Positions 37,820 through 47,606 of a stretch of 55,404 nt of DNA are shown here, one piece after another. Made by a program: the position numbers and the translations under genes. Under the pieces are notes generated by a model. The model had not been told where the DNA came from, did no database searches, and worked only from the letters and a program-made list of their open reading frames with translations. This DNA comes from Bacillota bacterium (GTDB lineage: Bacteria; Bacillota; Clostridia; Peptostreptococcales; Anaerovoracaceae): the NCBI GenBank assembly GCA_025361765.1, contig JANYJS010000042.1, positions 1-55,404 on the forward strand, given 5' to 3'. Within the stretch, counting starts at the first letter, position 1, and each line of letters begins with the position of its first letter.

Positions 37820-38245
37820 ATGGCAAATAGTTTCAGATTAGAGGTCATTACTCCGGAAAGATTATTTTATGATGGAGAAGTTGAACTGGTCATCGTTAGA
37901 ACTTTAAACGGAGACGAGGGTTTCATGGCAAATCATGCGTGGGCCTGCAAGCTTCTTTCAACCGGAGAGCTCTGGATTCAGGAAAAGGGATCTCGAGAGT
38001 ACAAGATTGCCGCAATATCTGGTGGCTATATTGATGTGCAAAAAACCATTGTCATTTTTACAGACTCTGCAGAGTGGCCTGAGGAAATCGACGCCGATAG
38101 AGCTGCATTAGCCAAGGAAAGAGCAGAAAGCAGCCTAACAATTACAGAAAAAGACGATCTGCAGATTCGCCTTGCAAAAGTGGCCATTGAAAAGGCCTTG
38201 ACAAGAATACATGTCAAGGACGGCGGGTACAGGCGCAAACGCTAA
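37820..38245 (+). CDS. atpC: F1Fo ATP synthase subunit epsilon
   Basis: Rotor subunit that regulates hydrolysis. In 141 residues: FRLEVITPERLFYDGEVELVIVRTLNGDEGFMANH as the beta-sandwich start, AAISGGYIDVQ, and a C-terminal two-helix part rich in Ala/Glu/Arg. It ends the operon; a large nested inverted repeat follows 5 bp later and may act as its transcript end. Confidence 0.94.
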   Translation: MANSFRLEVITPERLFYDGEVELVIVRTLNGDEGFMANHAWACKLLSTGELWIQEKGSREYKIAAISGGYIDVQKTIVIFTDSAEWPEEIDADRAALAKERAESSLTITEKDDLQIRLAKVAIEKALTRIHVKDGGYRRKR

Positions 38246-38250
38246 ATTTA

Positions 38251-38392
38251 AACAAATCTTATTCAGCTCGAATTAAAGGGCTCAATCATTTGTTCTAGAA
38301 CTCAGGGCTACGTGCCTACGGCACAAAGGAATATGTAGCCATGGTTCTCTCACAAATGATTGAGCCCTTTCAGATAGCTTTCTAGATTTGTT
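38251..38392. repeat. Long nested inverted repeat (142 nt) after the atp operon
   Basis: Outer arms AACAAATCT (38251-38259) and AGATTTGTT (38384-38392). A perfect 19-bp stem follows: 38275-38293 with 38352-38370, starting AAAGGGCTCAATC. Inner stems are AGAAC/GTTCT (38297, 38344), GGCTAC/GTAGCC (38306, 38335) and GTGCC/GGCAC (38312, 38320). All nest in one rod-like hairpin. There is no long T-tract and no target-site duplication that I can see. It could be a structured RNA, a processed 3' end of the atp mRNA, or a small palindromic intergenic element repeated in the genome. The rest of 38393-38595 holds no convincing gene or promoter. Confidence 0.85.
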
Positions 38393-38595
38393 GAAACTTT
38401 GGTAAGGCAGAAGAATCTGTATATCTTTTCGTTTAGACTGTTGCGATACTTTTCTCGAAAATTTTTATCTCCTTCAAGTTTGACTTCGTTTTGGTTTTCT
38501 CTAAGTTATAAAGTGTTTTATCTACTCGAAACTTATTATTTCGACAAATCCGGGCATCATCCGGCTAAAATATTAAATTCGGAGGACTCAAACCT

Positions 38596-39606
38596 ATGAT
38601 TAACGAACATGATCATCCAAATGATCACGATCCCGCCTATAAAAACGATCAAAATGCTCATCACAATCATGGTCACGAAAACGATCATAATACTCATCAT
38701 GGCCATGAGCATGGGCTTACGCAGGATGTCTCCGGAATCAAGGGCGGCAGACTTATTATAGTTGTTGTGCTTAATTTCGTCATTACAATAGCACAGATTG
38801 TCGGCGGGCTGTATGCGGGCAGTCTGTCTTTAATTTCGGATGCTTTGCACAATTTCAGCGATGGCATCGCGATCATTATCAGTTACTTGGCGATAAGGAT
38901 TGCAGAGCGAGAAAATGATGAAAGGCGAAGCTTTGGGTATAAGAGGGCTACCATTCTGGCGGCAGTGCTCAATGCATTTTTCTTGATTGCCATATCCGCT
39001 TTTTTGTTCAAAGAGGCCTATTTGAAATTTATGGACCCCAAACCGATTAATGGCGGGGTTGTTATTTTTGTAGGGCTTATTGGACTTGTGGCAAACTTTG
39101 TCGGCATGCTCCTTCTTCAGCAGGGGGCAAAAGGAAGTTTGAACATCAGGGCTTCTTACCTGCATCTTCTTACAGATACCATGTCATCTGTAGCTGTTGT
39201 TATTGGCGGCGTTCTTATTTACTATTTTTCTGCTTACTGGGTAGATCCTATATTGACCGTTGCGATTGGGCTTTATATTCTGAAGGAGAGTTATGGCATC
39301 GTTAAAAAAGCCTTTCATATTTTGATGCAGGGGGCTCCGGAAGAACTGAACTTAGCACCTATATTGGAAGATATTCTGGCAATACAAGGCGTTTTGGGCG
39401 TTCACCACGTTCATGTATGGAGCATGGATGAGCACAGTGTTTACTTTGAAGCTCATGTCATGATCAGCGACATGCTGATCAGCGAAGCGGGACCAATTCA
39501 TGACGCGATAGAAAACAAACTTTATGAAAATGGCATCGGCCATGTAACCATACAGTTTGAGTATGAGGGATGCGGCGATCAGGCCATCATCAACCTCCAT
39601 AGATAG
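38596..39606 (+). CDS. Cation diffusion facilitator (CzcD/ZitB-type, probably Zn2+) exporter
   Basis: Proton-driven metal efflux pump in the membrane. The 336 residues have a His/Asp-rich N-terminal tail (14 His in the first 40 residues), six helices, and the two transport-site pairs H85-x3-D89 (SDALHNFSDG) and H190-x3-D194 (YLHLLTDTMSS). The HD-HD ligand set is typical of Zn2+-specific members. The C-terminal cytoplasmic domain includes GVLGVHHVHVWSMDEHSVYF. CGGAGG precedes the ATG. No metal riboswitch or regulator gene was recognised beside it. Confidence 0.92.
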   Translation: MINEHDHPNDHDPAYKNDQNAHHNHGHENDHNTHHGHEHGLTQDVSGIKGGRLIIVVVLNFVITIAQIVGGLYAGSLSLISDALHNFSDGIAIIISYLAIRIAERENDERRSFGYKRATILAAVLNAFFLIAISAFLFKEAYLKFMDPKPINGGVVIFVGLIGLVANFVGMLLLQQGAKGSLNIRASYLHLLTDTMSSVAVVIGGVLIYYFSAYWVDPILTVAIGLYILKESYGIVKKAFHILMQGAPEELNLAPILEDILAIQGVLGVHHVHVWSMDEHSVYFEAHVMISDMLISEAGPIHDAIENKLYENGIGHVTIQFEYEGCGDQAIINLHR

Positions 39607-39703
39607 GGGGGCAATCGTCTCGTCTAGCCTTTAAAACTGCTTAAAACGGACTTGTAGTTGCCTATGGCTGGCTGTTGCTATTGCCGAAAGGCGGCTTGAT
39701 TTC

Positions 39704-39732
39704 TTGCGCAATAATCAAATTTCTGATATTAT
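39704..39732 (+). promoter_or_regulatory. Probable promoter of the metG-tatD-tilS-ftsH cluster
   Basis: TTGCGC (39704-39709) and TATTAT (39727-39732) with a 17-bp spacer, 60 bp before the metG start. Confidence 0.55.
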
Positions 39733-39792
39733 AGTTAGGTGAAATTAGTATAATTGCCATGAGCAAACGAGAATATAAAGGAGATGGAGATT

Positions 39793-41814
39793 TTGACCAA
39801 AAAAACGTATTATATTTCGACACCCATTTATTACCCAAGTTCCAATCTGCACATAGGCCATACCTACTGCACAGTTATGGCGGACGCAATGGCGAGGTTT
39901 AAAAGAATTACCGGCTATGATGTCATGTTCCTCACTGGAACCGATGAGCATGGCCAAAAAATCCAGAAAGCCGCTATCGAAAAGGGAACGACTCCGCAGG
40001 TCTATGTGGATAAAATAGTGGAAGGAATCAAAGATCTCTGGAGCTCCATGGAAATTTCTTATGATGATTTCATAAGGACGACCGAACCTAGGCATATTAA
40101 AAGAGTGCAAGCCATGTTCATGAAGATGTATGAAAAGGGCGATGTCTATAAGAGCACCTATGAGGGCTGGTACTGCACACCTTGCGAAGCTTTTTGGACA
40201 GAGACTCAGATCACAGATGGCAAGTGTCCAGACTGCGGAAGGCCAGTAGAAAAGGCAAAGGAAGCAGCTTATTTTTTCAAGCTTTCGAAATATCAGGACA
40301 GACTGATTGAACTTTTTGAGACCAATCCTGAGTTTCTCCAGCCTGATTCCAGAAGGCACGAAATGCTGAATTTTGTTAAGCAAGGGCTTGAAGATCTTTG
40401 TATTTCAAGATCCAGCTTTGATTGGGGCATTCCAGTACCCATCGAAGAAGGCCACGTGGTTTATGTCTGGCTTGATGCCTTGTCAAACTATATCACCGCT
40501 CTGGGCTATCCGGATGATCTCGAAAAATTCAACAAATACTGGCCTTGCGATGTCCATCTGGTGGGCAAGGAAATCGTAAGATTTCATTCCGTGATTTGGC
40601 CGGCTATGCTGATGTCTATAGAGGTCGAGCTGCCTAAAAAAGTGCTTGGCCACGGCTGGATTCTCATGGAAGGCGGCAAGATGTCAAAGTCCAAGGGGAA
40701 TGTGGTCGATCCCGTTAAGCTTATTGAGCGATATGGCGTCGATGCCCTTAAATACTTCCTGCTGAGAGAATATACTTTTGGCCAGGACGGCATTTTTACC
40801 AATGAAGTGATGCTAAATAGGATGAATTTTGATTTAGCCAACGATCTTGGTAATCTTGTCAGCAGAACCGTAGCCATGATTGAGAAATATAATAACGCTA
40901 CCCTGCCAAAACAAAATGATGAGGAAGGCCCGGATACAGAACTGAAAGCAGTGGCAACAGCCGTTGCCGCTAAAGTTGAAGTTCATATGAACAAATTCAG
41001 CTTCAGTCTGGCTCTTGAAGAAATTTGGATATTAATCAGAAGAACCAATAAATATATCGATGAAACCGCACCATGGGTGCTTGCTAAGGATGAAAAAGAC
41101 AAAGCCAGACTGGATACGGTTTTATATAATTTAGCCGAGTCTATCAGAATCACTTCTGTCCTGATTTATCCTTTTATGCATACAACCTCACAAAAAATTA
41201 GAGAGCAGCTTGGCATAGCAGATCAACCTGTACTGTGGGAGGATGCCTCAAACTTTGGCATTCTTGGACAAGTCACGGTTAAAAAAGGTGAAGCCATTTT
41301 CCCGAGACTGGATATCCCAAAAGAGCTTGCTGCGTTAGCTGCTATGATTGAAGGCAATGAAGAATCCTGCAATCAGGCTAATAGTACCAATAATGCTCCG
41401 CTTACTATAGAAGAAATCATTGCCAATAATGCTCCGCTAACTATAGAAGAAATCATTGCCAATAAAGAAAACGAAGCAACAGTAGTGCCGGGTAAACCGG
41501 AAATCACCATTGACGATTTTGATAAAATCGACCTGAAGGTGGGACGGATTGTTAGCTGCCAAAAGCACCCAAAGGCAGACAAGCTTTTGGTCTCTCAGGT
41601 TAGAATTGGAAGAGAAACCAGACAAATCGTATCTGGCGTCGCAAAATATTACACGCCGGAGGAAATGACTGGACAAAAAGTAATCGTGGTGGCTAACCTA
41701 AAACCAATCAACCTGAGGGGCGAGGAGTCTAAAGGTATGATTCTCTTTGCGGACAATGGAGACAGGCTGGAATTCGTAACAACTACTGCAGCTGATGGCG
41801 AAGGTGTCAGCTGA
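39793..41814 (+). CDS. metG: Methionine--tRNA ligase with C-terminal tRNA-binding domain
   Basis: Charges tRNA-Met. Seen: HIGH at 20-23, the zinc knuckle WYCTPCEAFW...CPDCGRP, KMSKS at 296-300, the alpha-helical anticodon domain, a linker near 530-560, and a C-terminal EMAPII-like OB fold (DFDKIDLKVGRIVSCQKHPKADKLLVS) used for dimerisation and tRNA binding. The longest frame starts at ATG 39784, directly abutting AAAGGAG; the TTG at 39793 has a 9-nt spacing and gives the usual MTKKTYYISTPIYYPS, so 673 residues. The linker holds a 12-residue tandem duplication. The stop overlaps the tatD start (TGATG). Confidence 0.96.
   Translation: MTKKTYYISTPIYYPSSNLHIGHTYCTVMADAMARFKRITGYDVMFLTGTDEHGQKIQKAAIEKGTTPQVYVDKIVEGIKDLWSSMEISYDDFIRTTEPRHIKRVQAMFMKMYEKGDVYKSTYEGWYCTPCEAFWTETQITDGKCPDCGRPVEKAKEAAYFFKLSKYQDRLIELFETNPEFLQPDSRRHEMLNFVKQGLEDLCISRSSFDWGIPVPIEEGHVVYVWLDALSNYITALGYPDDLEKFNKYWPCDVHLVGKEIVRFHSVIWPAMLMSIEVELPKKVLGHGWILMEGGKMSKSKGNVVDPVKLIERYGVDALKYFLLREYTFGQDGIFTNEVMLNRMNFDLANDLGNLVSRTVAMIEKYNNATLPKQNDEEGPDTELKAVATAVAAKVEVHMNKFSFSLALEEIWILIRRTNKYIDETAPWVLAKDEKDKARLDTVLYNLAESIRITSVLIYPFMHTTSQKIREQLGIADQPVLWEDASNFGILGQVTVKKGEAIFPRLDIPKELAALAAMIEGNEESCNQANSTNNAPLTIEEIIANNAPLTIEEIIANKENEATVVPGKPEITIDDFDKIDLKVGRIVSCQKHPKADKLLVSQVRIGRETRQIVSGVAKYYTPEEMTGQKVIVVANLKPINLRGEESKGMILFADNGDRLEFVTTTAADGEGVS
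41389..41460 (+). repeat. 36-bp in-frame tandem duplication in the metG linker
   Basis: Copies 41389-41424 and 41425-41460 differ at one base and encode NNAPLTIEEIIA twice. The near-identity at DNA level indicates a recent duplication; it lies between the anticodon domain and the OB fold, where length change should be tolerated. Confidence 0.95.
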
Positions 41815-42581
41815 TGCTTTTTGATTCACATGCTCATCTTAACTCGGAAAAATACGCGAATGATCTTGATGAGGTCGTTAAAAGAATCGAGGAGGCCAGT
41901 CTTTCCTATGTCATGGACGTTGGGTTTGATCTTGAGAGCTCAGTTTTGGCAGTCGGCCACGCGCAAAAATACCCTTGGTGTTATGCCGCGGTGGGTTGCC
42001 ATCCTCACGATGCCAAGTCCATGGATGAAAATACGATGACCATGTTTAAAGGGCTGGCTAAAAAGCCTAAAGTCATGGCTATCGGTGAGATTGGGCTTGA
42101 CTACTTTTATGACCGTTCAGAGCGGGAAGAACAGCGCTACTGGTTTCGCAGACAAATTCAGCTGGCTTTAGAACTGAAACTGCCGATCATCATCCACGAC
42201 AGGGACGCCCATGGCGATGTGCTGTCCATACTTAAAGAAGAAGGGGCCTTCGCGACAAAAGTGCTTATGCATTGTTATTCGGGGAGCAAAGAACAAGCTG
42301 AGCAGTATGTGAAACTGGGGGCCACCTTATCGGTTGCCGGCCCAGTGACCTTTAAAAACGCGCATAAACTGGTCGAGGTCGTTCAGGCGATCTCAATTGA
42401 ACACCTTTTGGTCGAAACTGATGCACCTTACTTGACCCCTGAACCCTTCCGTGGCAAGCGAAATGAACCAGTCTTTGTCAAATATACAGCAGAAAAACTG
42501 GCTGAAATCAAGGGAATTTTATATGAAGAGGTAGCGACAAAAACGGCCGAAAATGCAAAAAGATTTTTCGGAATAGAATAA
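41814..42581 (+). CDS. tatD: TatD-family metal-dependent hydrolase/DNase
   Basis: A TIM-barrel nuclease family protein of 255 residues (YabD/YcfH type). Metal ligands are visible: DSHAHL at the start, GEIGLDYFYD, IIHDRDAH, LMHCYSGSKEQAE and VETDAPYLTPEPFRGKRNEP. It usually follows metG in Firmicutes, as here, with the start overlapping the metG stop by one base. Confidence 0.94.
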   Translation: MLFDSHAHLNSEKYANDLDEVVKRIEEASLSYVMDVGFDLESSVLAVGHAQKYPWCYAAVGCHPHDAKSMDENTMTMFKGLAKKPKVMAIGEIGLDYFYDRSEREEQRYWFRRQIQLALELKLPIIIHDRDAHGDVLSILKEEGAFATKVLMHCYSGSKEQAEQYVKLGATLSVAGPVTFKNAHKLVEVVQAISIEHLLVETDAPYLTPEPFRGKRNEPVFVKYTAEKLAEIKGILYEEVATKTAENAKRFFGIE

Positions 42582-42595
42582 GGATCGTTAAAATA

Positions 42596-43978
42596 ATGCA
42601 CCCGATGATTGACAAAGTGAAGACAACAATTAAAACCCATAACTTGATGCAATATGGAGACCATATTGTCGTGGGCGTCTCTGGGGGCCCAGACTCTGTG
42701 TGTCTCCTTCATATTTTGCGTACCCTCTCGGCAGAATTAAATCTGAAACTGACCGCTGTTCATATCAATCATAAAATGCGCCCCCTTGAGGCTGACAAAG
42801 ACCAGCAATTTACGGAGATGTTCTGCAAAGAACTTGGCATAATCTGCCGCAGTTTTACCTTTGATGTCCCTACGCTGGCGCAAAAGCGAGGGCTAACCTC
42901 CGAAGAAGCCGGAAGAGAAGTCAGATACCAAGCCTTTAACCAAGTAAAAGATGAAGTGCATGCGAATAAAATCGCCGTGGCACAGAATATGAACGATCAG
43001 GCTGAAACCCTTCTTATGCGTCTGTTAAGGGGAACCGGAATCGATGGGTTGTCAGGAATTGACTATATTCGTGAGCAGACGATTATCAGACCCCTGCTCG
43101 ATTTCTCAAGGGAAGATATCGAAACTTATTGCCTGGATAACGGACTTAAACCCAGAATCGATCAGACAAACCTTCTGCCCATTTACACGAGAAACAAAAT
43201 CAGGCTGGAACTGATTCCATATATGCGGACCAACTACAACGATAATATTGTACAAGGATTAAGCAGATTGTCTAATATTGCCAGGGAAGACAAGGACTAT
43301 ATTTACCAAACCGTAAACCGGCTTATTTCGGAAAGTGCATTAAGTATTTGCGATGATCATGGAACTGGGGAAATCAAAAAAATCACATTGCCATGTTCAG
43401 TGATTAATGCCGAGCACCCAGCAATCGGCAAAAGGATTATTTTAAAATTATTTGGTACTCTCGGCCTTGTTCAGGATATTCAATCAATCCATCTTGCGAA
43501 TGCACTGAAACTGATTAAAACTGGTGAGACATCTTTTTCGACAGATTTCCCCGGTGGTTACAGTTTAAGGATTTCTTATGGGATGGTTGAATTTTTGCCA
43601 AAGAATAAAGGATTAACTAGTGGGGAACTGGGTAAAATAAAACAGTCTGTCATAAGAGTGGACGAATTAGAAGTGAGACAAAGCGCCCCATACAAACAAT
43701 ACTTCGATTATGACAGCGTACTTTCCGCAAACCATGAAATCCTGCTTAGAACAAGAAGACATGGCGATATTTTTGCCCCTCTTGGTATGAAGGGAAGCAA
43801 AAAAATTAAAGAGTACTTCATCGATGAAAAGATGCCGCGGGATGAGCGGGATAGCATTCCCCTGGTTTGCGTAGGGCCTGAAGTTCTTTGGATTGTTGGC
43901 TTTAGAATCAGTGAAAAATATAAACTGACACCCCGCACCAAAAAAATCCTGATACTTGAATATTTCAAGGGAGTATGA
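42596..43978 (+). CDS. tilS: tRNA(Ile)-lysidine synthetase
   Basis: Modifies C34 of tRNA-Ile(CAU) to lysidine using ATP and lysine, an essential step in decoding AUA. In 460 residues: PP-loop GVSGGPDSVCLLH, AVHINHKMRPLEADKDQQF, AVAQNMNDQAETLLMRLLRGTGIDGLSGI, and a C-terminal domain with TRRHGDIFAPLGMKGSKKIKEYFIDEKMPRDERDSIPLV. The gene is followed 53 bp later by ftsH; the hpt gene often placed between them is absent. Confidence 0.95.
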   Translation: MHPMIDKVKTTIKTHNLMQYGDHIVVGVSGGPDSVCLLHILRTLSAELNLKLTAVHINHKMRPLEADKDQQFTEMFCKELGIICRSFTFDVPTLAQKRGLTSEEAGREVRYQAFNQVKDEVHANKIAVAQNMNDQAETLLMRLLRGTGIDGLSGIDYIREQTIIRPLLDFSREDIETYCLDNGLKPRIDQTNLLPIYTRNKIRLELIPYMRTNYNDNIVQGLSRLSNIAREDKDYIYQTVNRLISESALSICDDHGTGEIKKITLPCSVINAEHPAIGKRIILKLFGTLGLVQDIQSIHLANALKLIKTGETSFSTDFPGGYSLRISYGMVEFLPKNKGLTSGELGKIKQSVIRVDELEVRQSAPYKQYFDYDSVLSANHEILLRTRRHGDIFAPLGMKGSKKIKEYFIDEKMPRDERDSIPLVCVGPEVLWIVGFRISEKYKLTPRTKKILILEYFKGV

Positions 43979-44031
43979 TAAAATACTTAGATATTATTAT
44001 TTAGGAAGAGGTCCAGAAAGAGAGGCTCTAA

Positions 44032-46002
44032 TTGAAAAAGCATATTAAAAGCATAGGAATCTATGTCATCATATTTGCTCTGGTATTGTCCATGGCTTGG
44101 CTTTATTACGGAGGAGACACTAAAGTGGCTCCAGAAGCTGTTGATTTTACAAGCTTCGTAACACAGCTTAAAAACGAGAACATAACCACCATAACCATAG
44201 TTGAGACAAAAATGAGTGGCACATTAAAAACCGGCAAGGAAATATTCTCCTATGCATCGAACATAGAAGAAGAAAAACTCATATTCGAGAAATATGTATT
44301 GCCTCAGATAGAGGCAGGCAAAATTATTGTAACAAGCCAGCCGCCATATAAAGCACCGTGGTTTTTAGCCATGCTGCCGACACTATTTATGATTTTGCTC
44401 TTTGTTGCATTCTGGTTTGTTTTTATGCAGCAAGGTCAGGGCGGTGGCGGAAAGGTTATGCAGTTTGGCAAAAGTAGAGCCAAGCTTCATAAAGAGGAAG
44501 ATACTAAGAAAGTGACCTTCGCTGAAGTTGCAGGACTTGACGAAGAAAAGGCCGAGCTTGAAGAGGTCGTCGATTTTCTTAAGCACCCTAAAAAATACAT
44601 TGATTTAGGCGCCAGAATTCCTAAGGGAATTCTCCTTGTAGGCCCTCCAGGAACAGGTAAAACCTATTTGTCAAAAGCGACAGCAGGAGAAGCGGGAGTC
44701 CCCTTTTTCAGCATCAGTGGTTCCGACTTTGTAGAAATGTTCGTTGGCGTCGGCGCATCCAGAGTAAGAGATTTATTTGAACAGGCCAAAAAGAATGCGC
44801 CCTGTATCATCTTTATTGACGAAATCGATGCAGTTGGCCGTAAAAGAGGAGCAGGGTTAGGCGGGGGTCATGACGAAAGAGAACAGACCTTAAATCAGCT
44901 TCTGGTTGAAATGGATGGCTTTGGATTAAATGAAGGCATCATCATTCTGGCAGCCACAAACAGGCCGGACATACTGGATTCAGCACTTCTGAGACCAGGC
45001 AGATTTGACAGACAGGTCGTAATAGGAATACCTGACATAAAGGGCAGAGAAGAGATTTTCAATATTCATGCGAAGAATAAACCTTTGGCTCCAGGAGTTA
45101 ACGGCAAAGTACTAGCGAGAAGAACGCCAGGATTTACACCGGCGGACATTGAAAATCTATTAAACGAAGCAGCGATTATGACAGCTAGAAACAATAGAAA
45201 AAAGATAGATATGGACACCATCGAGGAATCAATTACCAAAATCATTGCTGGACCTGAGAAGAAGAGCCGCGTTATCAGCGAAAAAAGCAGAAAACTTACC
45301 GCTTTTCATGAGGCTGGACATGCTTTGGTTGCTAGAATGCTGGAAAACAGTGATCCCGTTCATCAGGTCACGATTATTCCACGAGGCATGGCTGGTGGTT
45401 TCACCATGATGCTGCCTAAAGAAGACAGATCCTATATGACAAAGTCTGAGATGTCAGAGCAAATCATTCACCTCTTAGGCGGCAGAGTGGCTGAGAAGCT
45501 TGTGCTTCACGACGTGAGCACTGGTGCCAGCAACGACCTTGAACGTGCGACAAACATTGCCAGAGCTATGGTAACGAAATACGGCATGAGTGATAAAATC
45601 GGACCAGTCAACTACAGTACCTCTGAAGAAGTGTTCCTAGGCAAGGATTTTTCCTCTAAAAAGAATTATTCGGAAGAAATCGCCGCGGAGATAGACCAGG
45701 AAATACGTTATATGATCGAAGAAGCTTTTGCCAAAGCGGAAGATATTCTGACGGCCAATATGGACAAGCTGAATTTGATTGCCGAGACCTTGCTTGATGT
45801 TGAAACTCTTGATGCAGCTCAGTTTGAGGCGCTATTCACAGGCGAGAAAACAGAAAAGGATATTGTCGATGAAGTTAATGAGCTTGAGGGAATGAAGAAG
45901 AAAAAAACAGCTAAAAAGGAAAAACTTCTTCCCCTGACAAACATCGAGATTGCTGAACCTTCCAAAAAGGGAGATCCGCTGACGATTTCGGAAACAGAAT
46001 AA
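44032..46002 (+). CDS. ftsH: ATP-dependent zinc metalloprotease FtsH
   Basis: Membrane AAA+ protease that degrades misfolded or regulated proteins. In 656 residues: helix 1 (9-27), an extracytoplasmic domain, helix 2 (110-132), Walker A GPPGTGKT (204-211), Walker B FIDEID (261-266), the arginine-finger segment RPGRFDRQ, and the zinc motif HEAGH (426-430). A charged tail rich in Lys/Glu ends the protein. The start is TTG at 44032, preceded by AGAGG; no in-frame ATG comes earlier. A hairpin terminator follows. Confidence 0.96.
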   Translation: MKKHIKSIGIYVIIFALVLSMAWLYYGGDTKVAPEAVDFTSFVTQLKNENITTITIVETKMSGTLKTGKEIFSYASNIEEEKLIFEKYVLPQIEAGKIIVTSQPPYKAPWFLAMLPTLFMILLFVAFWFVFMQQGQGGGGKVMQFGKSRAKLHKEEDTKKVTFAEVAGLDEEKAELEEVVDFLKHPKKYIDLGARIPKGILLVGPPGTGKTYLSKATAGEAGVPFFSISGSDFVEMFVGVGASRVRDLFEQAKKNAPCIIFIDEIDAVGRKRGAGLGGGHDEREQTLNQLLVEMDGFGLNEGIIILAATNRPDILDSALLRPGRFDRQVVIGIPDIKGREEIFNIHAKNKPLAPGVNGKVLARRTPGFTPADIENLLNEAAIMTARNNRKKIDMDTIEESITKIIAGPEKKSRVISEKSRKLTAFHEAGHALVARMLENSDPVHQVTIIPRGMAGGFTMMLPKEDRSYMTKSEMSEQIIHLLGGRVAEKLVLHDVSTGASNDLERATNIARAMVTKYGMSDKIGPVNYSTSEEVFLGKDFSSKKNYSEEIAAEIDQEIRYMIEEAFAKAEDILTANMDKLNLIAETLLDVETLDAAQFEALFTGEKTEKDIVDEVNELEGMKKKKTAKKEKLLPLTNIEIAEPSKKGDPLTISETE

Positions 46003-46007
46003 AGCCA

Positions 46008-46037
46008 ACGCAGGGGAGAAATCTCCTGCGTATTTTT
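46008..46037 (+). terminator. Terminator after ftsH
   Basis: ACGCAGG pairs with CCTGCGT around an inner AGA/TCT pair, then TATTTTTT. It ends the metG-ftsH cluster just before the fumarase ribosome site. Confidence 0.8.
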
Positions 46038-46048
46038 TAGGAGGCTGC

Positions 46049-46891
46049 ATGAGAGAAATTGATGTTCAAATCATTAAAAATGAGGTTAAGGAGCTTTTCA
46101 TAGAAATGAACTATGAGATCAGCCCGGATATTAAGTCCGCTGTGACTTGTGCCATTGCGTGCGAGACGTCTTTGCTTGCCCGGGAAGTGCTGGGCGACTT
46201 ACTTAAAAATGCTGAGCTGGCTACTGAATATAGGATTCCTATGTGCCAGGATACGGGGATGGCTGTGGTGTTTTTGGAAGTTGGCCAAGATGTCAGTTTC
46301 ACAGGCGGCTTTATAGGAGATGCCATAAACCAGGGGGTTCGGGAAGCATATGAAGAAGGTTACATGCGAAAATCTGTGGTGAGCAATCCTTTGATTAGAG
46401 TCAATACAAAAGACAACACGCCGGCTATTATTCACTACGAATTAGTGCCGGGAGATCAAGTGAAGCTGATTTGCACAGCTAAAGGCTTTGGCAGCGAAAA
46501 TATGAGTAGGATTAAAATGCTCAATCCTTCAGAAGGCACATCCGGCGTGGTGGATTTCGTGGTGGAGACTGTGCATCTGGCTGGCTCAAACCCCTGCCCG
46601 CCGATGGTTATTGGCGTTGGGATCGGCGGCACCATGGAAAAAGCCGCAATTATGGCCAAGAAGGCACTGACCAGAGATGTCGGGCAAAATAGCGATGATC
46701 AGGTTTCTGCAGAATTGGAGAAATTGATTTTGGATAAAATCAATGGGCTTAACATTGGCCCCCAAGGTTTTGGCGGCCGTACGACAGCTTTTGCAGTCAA
46801 TATCAACATGTTTCCGACCCATATTGCAGGGCTTCCAGTAGCGGTTAATATCAATTGTCATGCCTCAAGACATAGAGAGGTGACGTTATGA
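46049..46891 (+). CDS. Class I fumarate hydratase, alpha subunit
   Basis: Iron-sulfur hydro-lyase that interconverts fumarate and malate. In 280 residues the three cluster cysteines are visible: C66 (PMCQDTGM), C183 (SNPCPPMVIGVGIGG) and C270 (NINCHASRH). The segment EGTSGVVDFVVETV is also family-typical. The [4Fe-4S] cluster makes it oxygen-labile, fitting an anaerobe. L(+)-tartrate dehydratase alpha subunits look alike, so substrate is inferred. The gene overlaps the beta subunit by 4 bp. TTAGGAGG precedes the ATG. Confidence 0.92.
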   Translation: MREIDVQIIKNEVKELFIEMNYEISPDIKSAVTCAIACETSLLAREVLGDLLKNAELATEYRIPMCQDTGMAVVFLEVGQDVSFTGGFIGDAINQGVREAYEEGYMRKSVVSNPLIRVNTKDNTPAIIHYELVPGDQVKLICTAKGFGSENMSRIKMLNPSEGTSGVVDFVVETVHLAGSNPCPPMVIGVGIGGTMEKAAIMAKKALTRDVGQNSDDQVSAELEKLILDKINGLNIGPQGFGGRTTAFAVNINMFPTHIAGLPVAVNINCHASRHREVTL

Positions 46892-47421
46892 ACCCAATAA
46901 GGCTGACTACGCCACTGACTTTTGAGGCGGTTGCCTCGCTTAAGTGCGGGGACAGGGTCCTTATAACTGGCACCATATACACGGCAAGAGATGCAGCACA
47001 TATGAAAATGATACAGGAACTTGAAAAAGGTGGAGAAATACCATTCCCTCTTGACGGAAGCGTGATCTATTACGCTGGTCCCACGCCTACAAGACCTGGG
47101 AATATCTCTGGAGCATTTGGACCGACCACCAGCGGAAGAATGGATAAAATGACAGTACCACTTCTGGAAAAAGGACTTAAAGGCATGATTGGTAAAGGCC
47201 TGCGCAGCCAGGAAGTGATTGACAGTATCATCAAAAACAGGGCTGTTTATTTTGCGGCGATTGGCGGTGCTGGGGCATTGATTGGGCAATCAGTAAAAAT
47301 GATCAGCGTCGTTGCCTATGAAGAGTTAGGTGCAGAAGCCATCAGAAAAATTGTAGTTGAAGAATTTCCCGCCATTGTGGCAATAGATTCAACAGGTAAA
47401 TGTATTTATGACCGCGAATAG
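46888..47421 (+). CDS. Class I fumarate hydratase, beta subunit
   Basis: Second half of the two-subunit hydro-lyase, 177 residues, forming the swivelling C-terminal domain. Seen: GDRVLITGTIYTARDAAHM, YYAGPTPTRPGNISGAFGPTTSGRMDKM and the tail FPAIVAIDSTGKCIYDRE. It starts within the alpha gene (ATGA overlap), so subunits are made in equal amounts. In the cell it would sit in the malate-fumarate step of a reductive or propionate-type pathway, which agrees with the methylmalonyl-CoA-type genes nearby. Confidence 0.92.
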   Translation: MNPIRLTTPLTFEAVASLKCGDRVLITGTIYTARDAAHMKMIQELEKGGEIPFPLDGSVIYYAGPTPTRPGNISGAFGPTTSGRMDKMTVPLLEKGLKGMIGKGLRSQEVIDSIIKNRAVYFAAIGGAGALIGQSVKMISVVAYEELGAEAIRKIVVEEFPAIVAIDSTGKCIYDRE

Positions 47422-47523
47422 ATTAGCTTCAAAATTGGCGTCTGAGAGGTTCATGAAATCTGAGCGAACCTTCAATTTAAAGAAATGGCTATGATTTGAA
47501 TAAGAAGCAACATGCAAAAGACA

Positions 47524-47554
47524 TTGTAAACTAAAAATTTTATTTGGTTGACAA
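47524..47554 (+). promoter_or_regulatory. BirA operator upstream of bioY
   Basis: Half-sites TTGTAAAC (47524-47531) and GTTGACAA (47547-47554), inverted, separated by 15 bp, which is the known layout of BirA sites in Firmicutes. The right half contains the -35 box of the bioY promoter, so bound BirA would block RNA polymerase. birA itself, with an N-terminal HTH, is encoded at 50757. Confidence 0.85.
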
Positions 47555-47576
47555 TGCCTTTATTTTGTTGTATTCT
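47548..47576 (+). promoter_or_regulatory. bioY promoter
   Basis: Consensus TTGACA (47548-47553) and TATTCT (47571-47576), 17-bp spacer, with the start point near 47583 and the bioY ATG at 47607. Confidence 0.85.
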
Positions 47577-47606
47577 ATCCGCGAAGAAGATCAATTTGGA
47601 GGCGAA

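Noticed and set aside
38399-38599. 66-residue ORF between the inverted repeat and the metal exporter
   Set aside because: No ribosome site, no recognisable family and unusual composition; it overlaps the exporter start.
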